The position numbers and the translations under genes were made by a program. The notes beneath the pieces are model-generated. The model did not search any database, was not told where the DNA came from, and was given only the letters and a program-made list of their open reading frames with translations. Source: JBOGIF01 sp050742415 (GTDB taxonomy: Bacteria > Actinomycetota > Acidimicrobiia > Acidimicrobiales > AC-14). Taken from it: a DNA stretch of 48,483 bases. The stretch covers positions 1-48,483 of the forward strand of contig JBOGIF010000195.1 of assembly GCA_050742415.1 (NCBI GenBank), written 5' to 3'. Below, piece after piece: positions 1 to 7,338 of the stretch (the first letter of the stretch is position 1; each line of letters opens with the position of its first letter).

Positions 1-50
1 GAAACGGCCCGACCGTGCTGAAGGAGTATCACCTCCGCCCCACCGGGTGA
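1..50 (+). CDS. 3' end of an unidentified gene (possibly DUF2442-like)
   Basis: Frame 3 is open from the window edge to a TGA at 48-50 and encodes a short tail, NGPTVLKEYHLRPTG. The intact DUF2442 protein at 1234-1578 ends with a similar GPVLLKE, so this may be the end of a related protein. The match covers only a few residues, so the assignment is a guess; the rest of the gene lies outside the window. Confidence 0.3.
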   Translation, partial: NGPTVLKEYHLRPTG

Positions 51-83
51 CGAGCGATACGCCGCCGGGATCACCCGTTCCAC

Positions 84-100
84 CAGCGGATACGGTGGAC
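84..100 (+). repeat. direct repeat, left copy
   Basis: The 17-mer CAGCGGATACGGTGGAC recurs at 1182-1198 with one mismatch (CAGCGGATACGGTTGAC). The two copies flank the vapBC module and the Fic-like remnant. They could be a recombination scar, a site duplication or a shared regulatory element. Confidence 0.6.
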
Positions 101-215
101 CCTAACGCTCCGGCCTGAGCAGGTAAAAGCCCAGGTAGCACAGCGTTTCCGGGTTTCTAGGGTTCAAGTAGCCTTGCCAAAGGCGATAGTTAGGCGATGA
201 TGCCAGCGCTTCCGG

Positions 216-221
216 TACGAT
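216..221 (+). promoter_or_regulatory. candidate -10 box for vapB (leaderless)
   Basis: TACGAT lies six bases before the ATG at 228. Transcription would then begin at or within a base of the start codon. There is no Shine-Dalgarno sequence and no convincing -35 box, so this is an inference from spacing. Confidence 0.35.
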
Positions 222-227
222 CGCCGC

Positions 228-476
228 ATGACCACACAAAAGGTGTCCGTCACGCTTGAGGCGGCAGCCGTCGCACGCGCTCGCCACGCTGCTGGCCCGA
301 GGGGATTGTCGTCGTACCTCGACACCGCACTCCAGGAGAAGCTCGACCGAGACGAGCGTCGCCGTGCCGTCATCAAGTATCTCGATGAGCTAGAGGCGGC
401 CGATCCGACACCCGAGAGCGTCAAGGTGCGCGCCGCCCGAAGATCATCGCGGCTCCGAGGCGCCACCAGCGCATGA
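228..476 (+). CDS. VapB-like antitoxin
   Basis: An 82-aa protein just upstream of a PIN-domain toxin. Its N-terminus (MTTQKVSVTLEAAAVARARH) looks like the beta-strand and first helix of a ribbon-helix-helix or VapB-type DNA-binding fold. The charged middle and C-terminus would wrap the toxin. The gene overlaps the toxin gene by four bases (ATGA at 473-476), the usual coupling in vapBC operons. In this family the antitoxin blocks the RNase and, with the toxin, represses its own promoter. The ATG at 228 lacks a Shine-Dalgarno site but follows a -10-like hexamer, so the mRNA may be leaderless. The subfamily is not certain. Confidence 0.75.
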   Translation: MTTQKVSVTLEAAAVARARHAAGPRGLSSYLDTALQEKLDRDERRRAVIKYLDELEAADPTPESVKVRAARRSSRLRGATSA

Positions 477-877
477 CCGAGCCTGTCGTCGTGCTTGACA
501 CCGGGGTCATCGATCTCGCGACGAAGGACCGTGAGTTCAGGTGGGTCCTGCGGGATCTCGTCGACGGGGGCTGGACCGCGGTCATCCCGACGGTCGTCCT
601 GGCCGAGGCGATCACCGGGCGGGCAGAGGATGCGCCCACCAACCAGGCGGTCAATCGAGTCGGTACCGTCGACACCGATCAGGTCATTGCCCACCGCGCC
701 GGGCTGCTGCGCTACCGCGCAGAGCGATCGGCCGGCAGGCGGCCACCCGGAGGGATCGACGCCATCGTCGCCGCGCACGCTGTCGAAGCCAGCATTGGGG
801 TGGTGTTCACGACGGATCCCGCGGCCCTGCGTCGACTCCTCATCGACCACACCCACATCCGAGTAGAGAAGCCCTGA
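473..877 (+). CDS. PIN-domain ribonuclease toxin, VapC family
   Basis: A 134-aa protein of normal VapC length. The four acidic residues of the PIN active site can be placed: D9 in VVVLDTGVID, E45 in VLAEAITG, D96 in GGIDAIVAA and D115 in FTTDPAAL. PIN toxins cut RNA (often tRNA or rRNA) with Mg2+ or Mn2+ when released from the antitoxin. All four positions are intact, so the enzyme is probably functional. The start is fixed by the ATGA overlap with the antitoxin. The stop at 875-877 directly abuts a Fic-like C-terminal fragment in another frame, which suggests that the module landed in or replaced an older gene. The RNA target cannot be inferred. Confidence 0.85.
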   Translation: MTEPVVVLDTGVIDLATKDREFRWVLRDLVDGGWTAVIPTVVLAEAITGRAEDAPTNQAVNRVGTVDTDQVIAHRAGLLRYRAERSAGRRPPGGIDAIVAAHAVEASIGVVFTTDPAALRRLLIDHTHIRVEKP

Positions 878-1113
878 CGCGACCCCGAGGCGACCCTCGG
901 ATTGACCTCCTGCCCGAGCACCCCGTTCTATCTGCCTCGGTTGCGGCCGAGCGTCTGGAGGTCTCCGAGCGCGCCGCGCGCAATGCGCTAGACGTTCTAG
1001 CGGCTCGCTCCGTAGTCGAACGGTATGGCGCCACCGTAGCTCGCCCCGGTCGTCCGACTCGCTGGTGGGTCGCCCCCGGCCTTGTCGACCTCGTACAAGG
1101 ATGGACGGGATGA
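878..1113 (+). pseudogene. remnant of a Fic-family C-terminal winged-helix domain
   Basis: From the vapC stop, frame 1 encodes about 78 residues ending at TGA 1111-1113. Within it, PEHPVLSASVAAERLEVSER followed by AARNALDVLAARSVVERYG reads as a winged helix-turn-helix like that at the C-terminus of Fic-family AMP-transferases. There is no ATG, GTG or TTG start between the vapC stop and the conserved block, and no Fic catalytic motif nearby. I read it as the truncated 3' end of a Fic gene. Translation by read-through or from a CTG cannot be excluded. An ATGA at 1110-1113 opens a 23-codon frame ending at 1181, which I do not recognise. Confidence 0.5.
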
Positions 1114-1233
1114 CCCACATGCCGACGTCACGCACCCCCGTCGGCAACGTGGGCTCCTGGGCGCCGAAGCACTCCTCCTAACAGCGGATACGGTTGACTC
1201 TCTCGCTCTTTCCAACCGCCGCCCTTCCACGCT
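1114..1233. other. intergenic stretch with the right direct repeat
   Basis: This stretch holds most of the unrecognised 23-codon frame that starts at 1110 and the second copy of the 17-mer repeat. No Shine-Dalgarno site is visible before the DUF2442 start at 1234. Confidence 0.4.
1182..1198 (+). repeat. direct repeat, right copy
   Basis: CAGCGGATACGGTTGAC matches 84-100 at 16 of 17 positions in the same orientation, about 1.1 kb away. It lies 35 bases upstream of the DUF2442 gene. Both copies continue into loosely similar CT-rich sequence ending in CGCTC. Confidence 0.6.
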
Positions 1234-1578
1234 ATGTACGGCGATTACGAGGCGCCCGTGAGGATCGATAACGCCACGGTCCTTGTCGGCTCTCCCCCGC
1301 ACGGCGGCACGCCCTGGTCACGGAGTGAGCCGAGTTGTCCCCGCGACTACCGGCTTCGGCTCACTTTCTCCGACAACCTGGCTCGGGAACTCGATCTCGA
1401 GGGGCTGGAGGGCGAGGTCTTCGAGCCTCTGCACGATCGCTCGGTGTTCGCACAGGTCTCGGTGGACACTGTCGCCGGCACCATCCAGTGGCCCAACGGC
1501 GTCGACCTCGATCCTGCCGTCCTGCACGGGAACCGCGAGCCGGCGAGCGGGCACGGCCCCGTCCTTCTGAAGGAGTAG
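1234..1578 (+). CDS. DUF2442 domain protein
   Basis: A 114-aa ORF. From about residue 37 it carries the DUF2442 pattern: DYRLRLTFSDNLARELDL, then FEPLHDRSVFAQVSVD, then GTIQWPNGVDLDPAVL. DUF2442 proteins are small, often sit beside DUF4160 or toxin-antitoxin genes, and have no settled function. The first 35 residues are Ser/Pro-rich and unlike the family, which usually starts just before the DYRL strand. The true start may be the GTG at 1258, or the front of the gene may be degenerate. No DUF4160 partner is visible. Confidence 0.7.
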   Translation: MYGDYEAPVRIDNATVLVGSPPHGGTPWSRSEPSCPRDYRLRLTFSDNLARELDLEGLEGEVFEPLHDRSVFAQVSVDTVAGTIQWPNGVDLDPAVLHGNREPASGHGPVLLKE

Positions 1579-1649
1579 TGGACCGATAGAGGGGTCGCCT
1601 CGATGTCCGAGGTGAGCAGGTAGACGCCGAGCGCGTCGGAGCCGCCGGG

Positions 1650-1835
1650 TCAAGTGGTTTCGAAGCCGAACCGCTCCAACCACTGGCGAGCACGATCGTT
1701 GATCGCGGTTGCGACCACGGCCCGAAAGGCCGCCTTCAGGCTGAGTTCCACCGCAGTGGCCGGGACGTGACCAACGAGCGCGGTGCGCCGCCGAACGCCC
1801 CGATCAACTACACCATGCGTGGGCGAGGACGACAT
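1650..1835 (-). pseudogene. C-terminal remnant of a GNAT acetyltransferase
   Basis: The last 45 or so residues (ALVGHVPATAVELSLKAAFR, then AVVATAINDRARQWLERFGF) match the end of GNAT N-acetyltransferases, including the ARxWYxRFGF motif of strands 6 and 7. The N-terminal half with strands 1-3 is absent, and upstream the frame runs into the 3' end of the lipoprotein gene. GNAT proteins of this size are often TacT-type toxins paired with DUF1778 antitoxins; no antitoxin is visible. I read it as a broken gene. Confidence 0.6.
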
Positions 1836-1842
1836 CTGGGTT

Positions 1843-2610
1843 TCAAGTGAACGAGACGCGTACCACCGTCGCCCGCAGCACGGACTGGCCGTCGGCGGCT
1901 GAGAGCTCGTAGAGAACGACAGCGCCGGCGGGCTTGGTCGGGGTCCGGAACTCGACCTCGCCGTCGAACGGGATCTTTTCCGTCCCGCCGCCGGTCACCG
2001 AGCCCCGGCCGAGGGACTGGTCCGAGAGCATGCCGTCCTCGCGAACGGCCACGGTCACGTTGCCCTCGAAGGCAATGGCCGTACCGGCCAGCTTCACGGG
2101 CGACGAGATACGGGACAAAGACTTCGGCTGGTCGACGGTGATCTCGGCGGAACGGGCGCCCACGACGGTCCACGGCGCGGTCGGGCCGTCTCCGGTCCTT
2201 CGCAGTGACACGGTCATCGACGGTCGGGGGCCGGAGATCGGAGCCCCGCCCTCGCCCCGCCCGAAGCCGACCGGCACATCCGTCACCTCGCCCACGACGA
2301 CCGGGACGAAAGCGACCGGCGAGGCCATGCCGACGTAGCGGGCTGCGAACTCTCGAGCGGTCGCCGACGGGTCCCGGAAGGTCCGGTCGGGCCCGGCGGC
2401 GTAGGCGTCGGCCTCGGTCTGGGTGGCGAACGGCCAGATGCCGGGGAAGGTCGCGGCACCCACGGTGGTCGCCGGAGCCACGGTCGTCGCAGTCGTCGCC
2501 GGCTGCGACGTGGTGGTCGGGACTCCACCGCCGTCGTCCCCAGAACAAGCACCAAGAACCAGGAGGACCGTCGCCAACGCTCTCGACCGGTTCACGGAGC
2601 CCTTCCTCAC
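1843..2610 (-). CDS. secreted lipoprotein with a C-terminal Gmad2-like domain
   Basis: Predicted 255 aa. A short basic N-terminus and hydrophobic stretch lead to a lipobox (VLGAC, Cys22), followed by a Thr/Ala-rich linker. This pattern implies an anchored exported lipoprotein. Residues 156-255 (starting EITVDQPKSLSRISSPVKLA) resemble the immunoglobulin-like Gmad2 domain known from spore-germination and other surface proteins. The GTG at 2610 overlaps the stop of the upstream acyl-CoA dehydrogenase gene (GTGA), implying coupling; a second GTG at 2595 is an alternative start. The middle of the protein is not recognised. The partner of the Gmad2 domain is unknown. Confidence 0.75.
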   Translation of the reverse strand: MRKGSVNRSRALATVLLVLGACSGDDGGGVPTTTSQPATTATTVAPATTVGAATFPGIWPFATQTEADAYAAGPDRTFRDPSATAREFAARYVGMASPVAFVPVVVGEVTDVPVGFGRGEGGAPISGPRPSMTVSLRRTGDGPTAPWTVVGARSAEITVDQPKSLSRISSPVKLAGTAIAFEGNVTVAVREDGMLSDQSLGRGSVTGGGTEKIPFDGEVEFRTPTKPAGAVVLYELSAADGQSVLRATVVRVSFT

Positions 2611-3821
2611 GTCGTGCCCTCCACCAGGTCGGCGAAGGGCACATCCTTGTCGGCGCGCGGCGGCCGGGGAAGGCCGAGCACCCTTTCGGCCACGATCGTG
2701 CGCAGCACCTCGTCGGTACCGCCGGCGATCATGGTGGCCGGTACCCACAGCTGCACGAGCGAGTAGTCGTCCCACACCATTGCTCCGGCGCCTCGCATGG
2801 CGTCGAGAAGCTCGTCGCTGCGCCGCGAGACGCGGGTGGACGCCAGCTTGGCGAGCGTGCCCTCCGGGCCGGGCATCTCACCCCTCTCCAACTTGGCCAC
2901 CGCCTCCTCGCCGAGGTACTGGAGGCAGCGGGACTCGACGTAGAGCTGGGCGGCCACCTGGCGCGCCACCGGGTCGGCAGAAACGGCACTGGCGGCGAAG
3001 TCACGCAGGATGCGGTCCACGCCGCCGGCGACCCGGGCCACGCCCAGCCCGAGGTTGAGGCGCTCGCTCCAGAGGGTCGTGCGCGCCACCGCCCAGCCCT
3101 CACCTTCCGTACCCACCCGCTCGGAGTCGGCGATGCTCACCCCTTCGAGGAACACCTCGTTGAAGGCCGCCCCGCCGGTCATCTGCCGCAGCGGTTGCGT
3201 GCGGATGCCCGGCGCGCGCATGTCGACGGCGAAGCAGGTGCAGCCCTCGTGCTTGGGCACGTGCCAGTCGCTGCGCGCGAGGAGCAGGCCGAAGTCCGCG
3301 TAGTGGGCGGCCGAGGCCCAGAGCTTGTGGCCGCTGACCCGCCACCCGCCACCCCTACCCGCGTTCTGGCGCTCGGCCGATGTACGCACGGCGGCGATGT
3401 CGGAGCCGGCCTCGGGCTCGCTGAACAGCTGGCACCAGATCTCGTCGCCGCGCAGCATCGGCCTCAGGTAGCGCAACTTCTGCTCCTCGGTGCCGTGTGC
3501 GATCAGGGCCGGACCGACGATGCTCTCGCCGATCAGGTTGATGCCCGGGGGCACCCCGGCGGCCGCCGCCTCCTGCGCCCATGCCACCCGGTGGGAGATC
3601 GGCAGGCCGCGGCCGCCATGCTCGGTAGGCCAACCCAGGCCGGCGTAGCCCCCGTCGAACAGCTCCCGCTGCCAGGCCCGGCCCCGCTCCACGTGCTCGG
3701 TGTCGCTCACGTCGGCGAACACGAGAGACGGGCTGTCGCGGTCGACCATCACCCGGTAGGGCGCCACGTGGGCGTCCAGCCAGGCCCGGGCCTCGGCACG
3801 GAAGGTGTCGTCGGACGTCAT
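2607..3821 (-). CDS. acyl-CoA dehydrogenase (FadE-like)
   Basis: A 404-aa flavoenzyme of normal family length. It should oxidise an acyl-CoA to the 2-enoyl-CoA with FAD and pass electrons to ETF. Typical motifs are GYAGLGWPTEHGGRG near the N-terminus, QLFSEPEAGSD in the central beta domain, SGHKLWAS, and the C-terminal AGGTDEVLRTIVAERVLGLP. The start chosen is the ATG at 3821, which overlaps the stop of the small zinc-ribbon gene (ATGA); the frame runs further upstream but without family similarity. The substrate cannot be told from sequence; the class resembles the many actinobacterial FadE paralogues used on fatty acids or sterol side chains. It is coupled to the lipoprotein gene downstream. 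Confidence 0.9.
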   Translation of the reverse strand: MTSDDTFRAEARAWLDAHVAPYRVMVDRDSPSLVFADVSDTEHVERGRAWQRELFDGGYAGLGWPTEHGGRGLPISHRVAWAQEAAAAGVPPGINLIGESIVGPALIAHGTEEQKLRYLRPMLRGDEIWCQLFSEPEAGSDIAAVRTSAERQNAGRGGGWRVSGHKLWASAAHYADFGLLLARSDWHVPKHEGCTCFAVDMRAPGIRTQPLRQMTGGAAFNEVFLEGVSIADSERVGTEGEGWAVARTTLWSERLNLGLGVARVAGGVDRILRDFAASAVSADPVARQVAAQLYVESRCLQYLGEEAVAKLERGEMPGPEGTLAKLASTRVSRRSDELLDAMRGAGAMVWDDYSLVQLWVPATMIAGGTDEVLRTIVAERVLGLPRPPRADKDVPFADLVEGTT

Positions 3822-3994
3822 CGGGCGGCGCCGCAGCGGGTGCAGGCCGGATAGGCCCGAGACGTCGGCCGGCCGCAGGCTCGACAGACCGAGGCAACGA
3901 CATCGCCTCGGCACACGCGGGCCACGGCCGAGAGGAGCATCCCGCCCACGGCGACGGCGAGGGCCACTTCCAGCAGGTCTCGGACCACCGTCAT
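3818..3994 (-). CDS. small membrane protein with C-terminal zinc ribbon
   Basis: A 58-aa ORF. It starts MTVVRDLLEVALAVAVGGML, giving one predicted membrane helix at about residues 7-26. It ends with two CxxC knuckles (C37 and C40 in VCRACG; C51 and C54 in ACTRCG), which look like a zinc ribbon. The stop overlaps the ATG of the acyl-CoA dehydrogenase gene (ATGA at 3821-3818), and the dehydrogenase overlaps the lipoprotein gene in the same way. The coupling and the paired cysteines support a real gene. I do not recognise a named family. A membrane-anchored zinc ribbon could be a scaffold or redox sensor, but that is speculation. Confidence 0.6.
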   Translation of the reverse strand: MTVVRDLLEVALAVAVGGMLLSAVARVCRGDVVASVCRACGRPTSRAYPACTRCGAAR

Positions 3995-4014
3995 CAGTCT
4001 GGCGCAGCGGCTTC

Positions 4015-4020
4015 TACCCT
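4015..4020 (+). promoter_or_regulatory. candidate -10 box, leaderless start
   Basis: TACCCT lies six bases before the ATG at 4027, the same geometry as at vapB and murT. No good -35 is visible. Confidence 0.3.
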
Positions 4021-4026
4021 CGGGTG

Positions 4027-6015
4027 ATGAACCGACTGGCCGCCGAGACGAGCCCCTACCTCCAGCAGCACAAGGACAACCCCGTCGACTGGTACCCGTG
4101 GGGCGACGAGGCCTTCGAGCGGGCCCGGACCGAGGAGCGGCCGGTGCTGCTCTCGGTCGGGTACGCGGCGTGCCACTGGTGCCACGTGATGGCCCACGAG
4201 TCGTTCGAGGACGAGGCGACGGCGGCCGTGATGAACGAGCTGTTCGTCAACGTCAAGGTCGACCGGGAGGAGCGGCCCGACGTCGACGCCGTCTACATGG
4301 AGGCGGTGCAGGCCATGACCGGCCACGGCGGCTGGCCCATGACCGTCTTCCTCACCCCCGACGGCAAGCCGTTCTTCGGCGGCACCTACTTCCCCAACCA
4401 GAAGCGGTCGGGAATGCCGGCGTTCGTCGACGTGTGCCAGGCGGTGTCCCAGGCATGGCACGAGCGCCGGGAGGGCGTCGTCGAGCAGGCGGGCCGCATG
4501 ACCGCTTCCCTGGGCCAGGCGTCCGAGCTCGTCCCCTCGACCGACGGGGTACCCGGCGGCGAGGCGCTGGTGGCGGCGCGCAACGGCCTGGCGGCGCGGT
4601 TCGACGCCCAGTGGGGCGGCTTCGGGCCGGCCCCCAAGTTCCCCCAGCCCGACGTGCTCGACGTGCTCCTACGCCACCATGCCCACACCGGGGAGGCCTA
4701 CGCCCTGGCGATGGCGACCACGACCCTCGACGCCATGGCCTCGGGCGGGATCTACGACCACCTGGGCGGTGGGTTCTCGCGGTACTCGGTCGACGGACGA
4801 TGGCTCGTCCCACATTTCGAGAAGATGCTCTACGACCAGGCCCTGCTGGCCGCCGCATACCTCCACGCCTGGCAGGTGACCGGCGAGGCCCGCTACCTCC
4901 AGGTGCTGAGCGAGACCATCGACTACGTCCGCCGGGATCTCCGCCACTCCGAGGGCGGTTTCTTCTCCTCGGAGGACGCCGATTCCGAGGGAGTGGAGGG
5001 CAAGTTCTACGTGTGGAGCAGCGACGAGGTCGCCAGCGTTGTCGGGCCGCTGGCTCCCGAGGCCATCGCCTGGTGGGGCGTCACCGACGGTGGCAACTTC
5101 GAGGGCGCCAACATCCTCAACCGTCCCGAGCGCGGCGACCTCATCAGGCCCGAGCCGGTGGAAGAGGCCCGGCGCCTGCTCTTCGAAACTCGCGAGAAGC
5201 GCGTCCGGCCAGGGCTCGACGACAAGGTCCTCACCGAGTGGAACGCGATGTTCCTCTCCACCTTGGCGGCGGCCGCCGCCGCCACCGGACGGGCCGACTG
5301 GCTGGCCGACGCCCGCTCCAACGGCGAGTTCCTACTGTCCTCCCTACGGCGTCCCGACGGCCGGTGGCTGCGGTCCTGGCAGGGCGGCCGCCCGGGCCGG
5401 CCACTCGCCTACGCCGCCGACCTCGCCGCCGTCGTGGATGCCTTCACCCGCCTGGCCGAGGCCACCGGCGATGGCCGTTGGATTGCAGCCGCTCGCCAGA
5501 CGGCCGGCTCGATGATCGAGCTGTTCTGGGACGACGCCGCCGGCGGCTTGTTCACCACCGGCTCCGACGCCGAGACCCTCATCACCCGCTCCAAGGACAT
5601 CATCGACCAGGCCGTCCCGTCGGCCAACGGGACAGCGGCACTGGCGCTGCTCCGGCTGTCGGCGCTCGTCGGTGACGACGGGTACCGGGAGCGGGCAGAA
5701 GCCATCCTGCGGCTGTTGGCCGGCCCTCTGGGCCAGCACCCCACCGCTTTCTGCCGGTTGCTGGCCGCCGTGGACCTGGCCGCGTCCGGGCCCACGGAGA
5801 TCGCCATCATGGGGGACCGCCCCGACCTCGCTAGCGCAGTGGCCGCACGGTACCTTCCGAACGCGGTGCTGGCGTGGGGCGAGCCCTACCCGTCCCCGCT
5901 GTTCGAGGGCCGCGCCGAGGGTCTGGCCTACGTGTGCCGCAACTACGCCTGCCAGGCTCCCGCCGCCGACGAGGAGACATTGCTGGCCCAGCTCGCGCCC
6001 CAGGCCAAGGCCTAG
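4027..6015 (+). CDS. YyaL/SPATA20-type thioredoxin-domain glycosidase-fold protein
   Basis: A 662-aa protein. The N-terminal 150 residues are a thioredoxin-like DUF255 domain, beginning MNRLAAETSPYLQQHKDNPV and containing a CHWC pair (C49, C52) in GYAACHWCHVMAHESF. The rest is an (alpha/alpha)6-type barrel, as in glycosidases and epimerases, with family motifs such as GGFSRYSVDGRWLVPHFEKM and the later KVLTEWNAMFL. The family is widespread, and human SPATA20 is its best-known member, but its biochemical role is not settled. The ATG at 4027 gives the family's normal N-terminus; a GTG at 4024 is also possible. There is no Shine-Dalgarno site. It converges on the nitroreductase gene with a 9-base gap. 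Confidence 0.9.
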   Translation: MNRLAAETSPYLQQHKDNPVDWYPWGDEAFERARTEERPVLLSVGYAACHWCHVMAHESFEDEATAAVMNELFVNVKVDREERPDVDAVYMEAVQAMTGHGGWPMTVFLTPDGKPFFGGTYFPNQKRSGMPAFVDVCQAVSQAWHERREGVVEQAGRMTASLGQASELVPSTDGVPGGEALVAARNGLAARFDAQWGGFGPAPKFPQPDVLDVLLRHHAHTGEAYALAMATTTLDAMASGGIYDHLGGGFSRYSVDGRWLVPHFEKMLYDQALLAAAYLHAWQVTGEARYLQVLSETIDYVRRDLRHSEGGFFSSEDADSEGVEGKFYVWSSDEVASVVGPLAPEAIAWWGVTDGGNFEGANILNRPERGDLIRPEPVEEARRLLFETREKRVRPGLDDKVLTEWNAMFLSTLAAAAAATGRADWLADARSNGEFLLSSLRRPDGRWLRSWQGGRPGRPLAYAADLAAVVDAFTRLAEATGDGRWIAAARQTAGSMIELFWDDAAGGLFTTGSDAETLITRSKDIIDQAVPSANGTAALALLRLSALVGDDGYRERAEAILRLLAGPLGQHPTAFCRLLAAVDLAASGPTEIAIMGDRPDLASAVAARYLPNAVLAWGEPYPSPLFEGRAEGLAYVCRNYACQAPAADEETLLAQLAPQAKA

Positions 6016-6024
6016 CCAATGGGT

Positions 6025-6612
6025 TCACCACCGGCCACGGTGGACCATGTCGGCCCCGGGGCGGCGGCCGCGGGCGAGGGACGGCGAAGGCTCGTCCGGG
6101 CGCCGGAACCCTATGGCGATCGCCCCCAAAGGCACATAGGCCTCGGGGACGCCGAACTCGGCCCGAAATGCGTCCGGCTGGAAAACACCGAAGAAGAGGG
6201 CGCCCAGCCCGGCGTCCACTGCCGTCAGCAGGATCAGCAGGGTGCTGAAGCTGGCGTCCACGTGCCAGTACGGCACCTGCCATCCCGACCGTCGGGCAGG
6301 CCGATCCTTGTCGGCTTCGGCGTAACGGTCGAAGTAAGCCTGCGGGTGGGCCAGCGGTACGACCAACAACGGAGCTCGCAGGAGCCCCGCCCAGCGAAAG
6401 CCGACCCGCCTTTCGGGCGGTAGGCACGCGGCCCAGTAGCGCCCGGTCTCGGCCCGACCTTGGAGGACCAACAGCTCCGTCCCCTGGGTGAATCCTGCCG
6501 ACGGGCCCCTCAACCCATTGGCGATGATCCGCTCAACCAGTTCGGGCGAAAGCGGCCGGTCGTCGAAGTTACGAACCATGCGGCGCCGGCGCACGACCTC
6601 TTGGAACTCCAC
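6025..6612 (-). CDS. nitroreductase-family protein
   Basis: About 195 aa. It begins VEFQEVVRRRRMVRNFDDRP, the standard nitroreductase N-terminus that binds FMN phosphate through the Arg-rich R-x-x-R-x-F pattern. GLRGPSAGFTQG is the next conserved helix (usually P-S-x-x-N). The C-terminus has VPLGAIAIGFRRPDE, matching the family's ending. These FMN enzymes reduce nitro compounds, quinones or related substrates with NAD(P)H. The GTG at 6612 gives the expected start; the frame is open further upstream but lacks similarity. The gene diverges from the unknown gene at 6664 across 51 bases. The substrate is unknown. Confidence 0.8.
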   Translation of the reverse strand: MEFQEVVRRRRMVRNFDDRPLSPELVERIIANGLRGPSAGFTQGTELLVLQGRAETGRYWAACLPPERRVGFRWAGLLRAPLLVVPLAHPQAYFDRYAEADKDRPARRSGWQVPYWHVDASFSTLLILLTAVDAGLGALFFGVFQPDAFRAEFGVPEAYVPLGAIAIGFRRPDEPSPSLARGRRPGADMVHRGRW

Positions 6613-6663
6613 GGCGGGGAGTATCCACCACTTCGGCGGTTCGGCGCGCCACCATACGAGGCC

Positions 6664-7332
6664 ATGCGAACCGACGTGCGTTATCGCGTGGAAGTGACGG
6701 GGGCAGAGATACGGCTTCTGGTGCTCGCCCACACAGCCGTTGGGTGCACCGGGATCGACCTGGCTTCGGGCGCATTCGTCCGGGCCGTGCACCCGGCCAC
6801 CGACGAGCCGCTCCGCACCCTCGACGTGGTCAGCGCCGAGATCGGAGAGCCCCTCGACCCACCCGAGTTCGCCCAGCCCGAGGCGGTACAACTGGCTTCT
6901 CCGCCACGCAAGGTGGGGAACCTCGGCATCCGCCGGGCCGAGCGCTACCTCCAGGCCGTCCAGCACCCTCCCCAGAGCCCGCTCCTGGGCTTTTCCGGAC
7001 CGGCGGTGCCGTACTGGACCCGCGCCGGCGACCGTCCCTCCCTCAGCGTGCTCACCGCCGAGGTCGGCCCCCAGGTCCGCTGGGCCGCCTCCGGCTTCGA
7101 GTGCCGGTTCTCATGGCAGGGCCAGCTCCATCAGCTACCGCTCGGAGACGACGCCCTCGAGGCGACGCTGCGGCGCCTGGAACGGCCCCGTTGCTCGGGG
7201 CGGGAGCTCGCCCGGCTGCTGGGCTACCGGCCACGGCGGCTACTGGTGGTCCTAACGCCGCCGATCGACGGCTACTGCTTCAAGCAGGTGGCCGCCCTAC
7301 TGCCGGGTGGCCGCCACGCCGGCAAGACCTGA
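6664..7332 (+). CDS. conserved hypothetical protein
   Basis: A 222-aa soluble-looking protein that I do not recognise. It begins MRTDVRYRVEVTGAEIRLLV and contains a run VGCTGIDLASGAFVRAV, a Pro-rich middle, and a C-terminal helical part (EATLRRLERPRCSGRELARL) ending in LLVVLTPPIDGYCFK. There is no signal peptide or membrane helix. The ATG at 6664 fits the divergent layout, 51 bases from the nitroreductase start. It converges on the next gene with a 6-base gap. Confidence 0.65.
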   Translation: MRTDVRYRVEVTGAEIRLLVLAHTAVGCTGIDLASGAFVRAVHPATDEPLRTLDVVSAEIGEPLDPPEFAQPEAVQLASPPRKVGNLGIRRAERYLQAVQHPPQSPLLGFSGPAVPYWTRAGDRPSLSVLTAEVGPQVRWAASGFECRFSWQGQLHQLPLGDDALEATLRRLERPRCSGRELARLLGYRPRRLLVVLTPPIDGYCFKQVAALLPGGRHAGKT

Positions 7333-7338
7333 GCACTG

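Noticed and set aside
102..287. Minus-strand 61-codon frame over the vapB promoter
   Set aside because: No motif or ribosome site, and it overlaps the vapB start and its -10 box.
1110..1181. 23-codon frame coupled by ATGA to the Fic-like remnant
   Set aside because: Too short and unrecognised; the overlap could be accidental. Noted only in the remnant entry.
2205..3854. Long plus-strand open frame (549 codons)
   Set aside because: It lies opposite the acyl-CoA dehydrogenase and lipoprotein genes, has Arg/His/Gly-rich shadow composition and no family motif.
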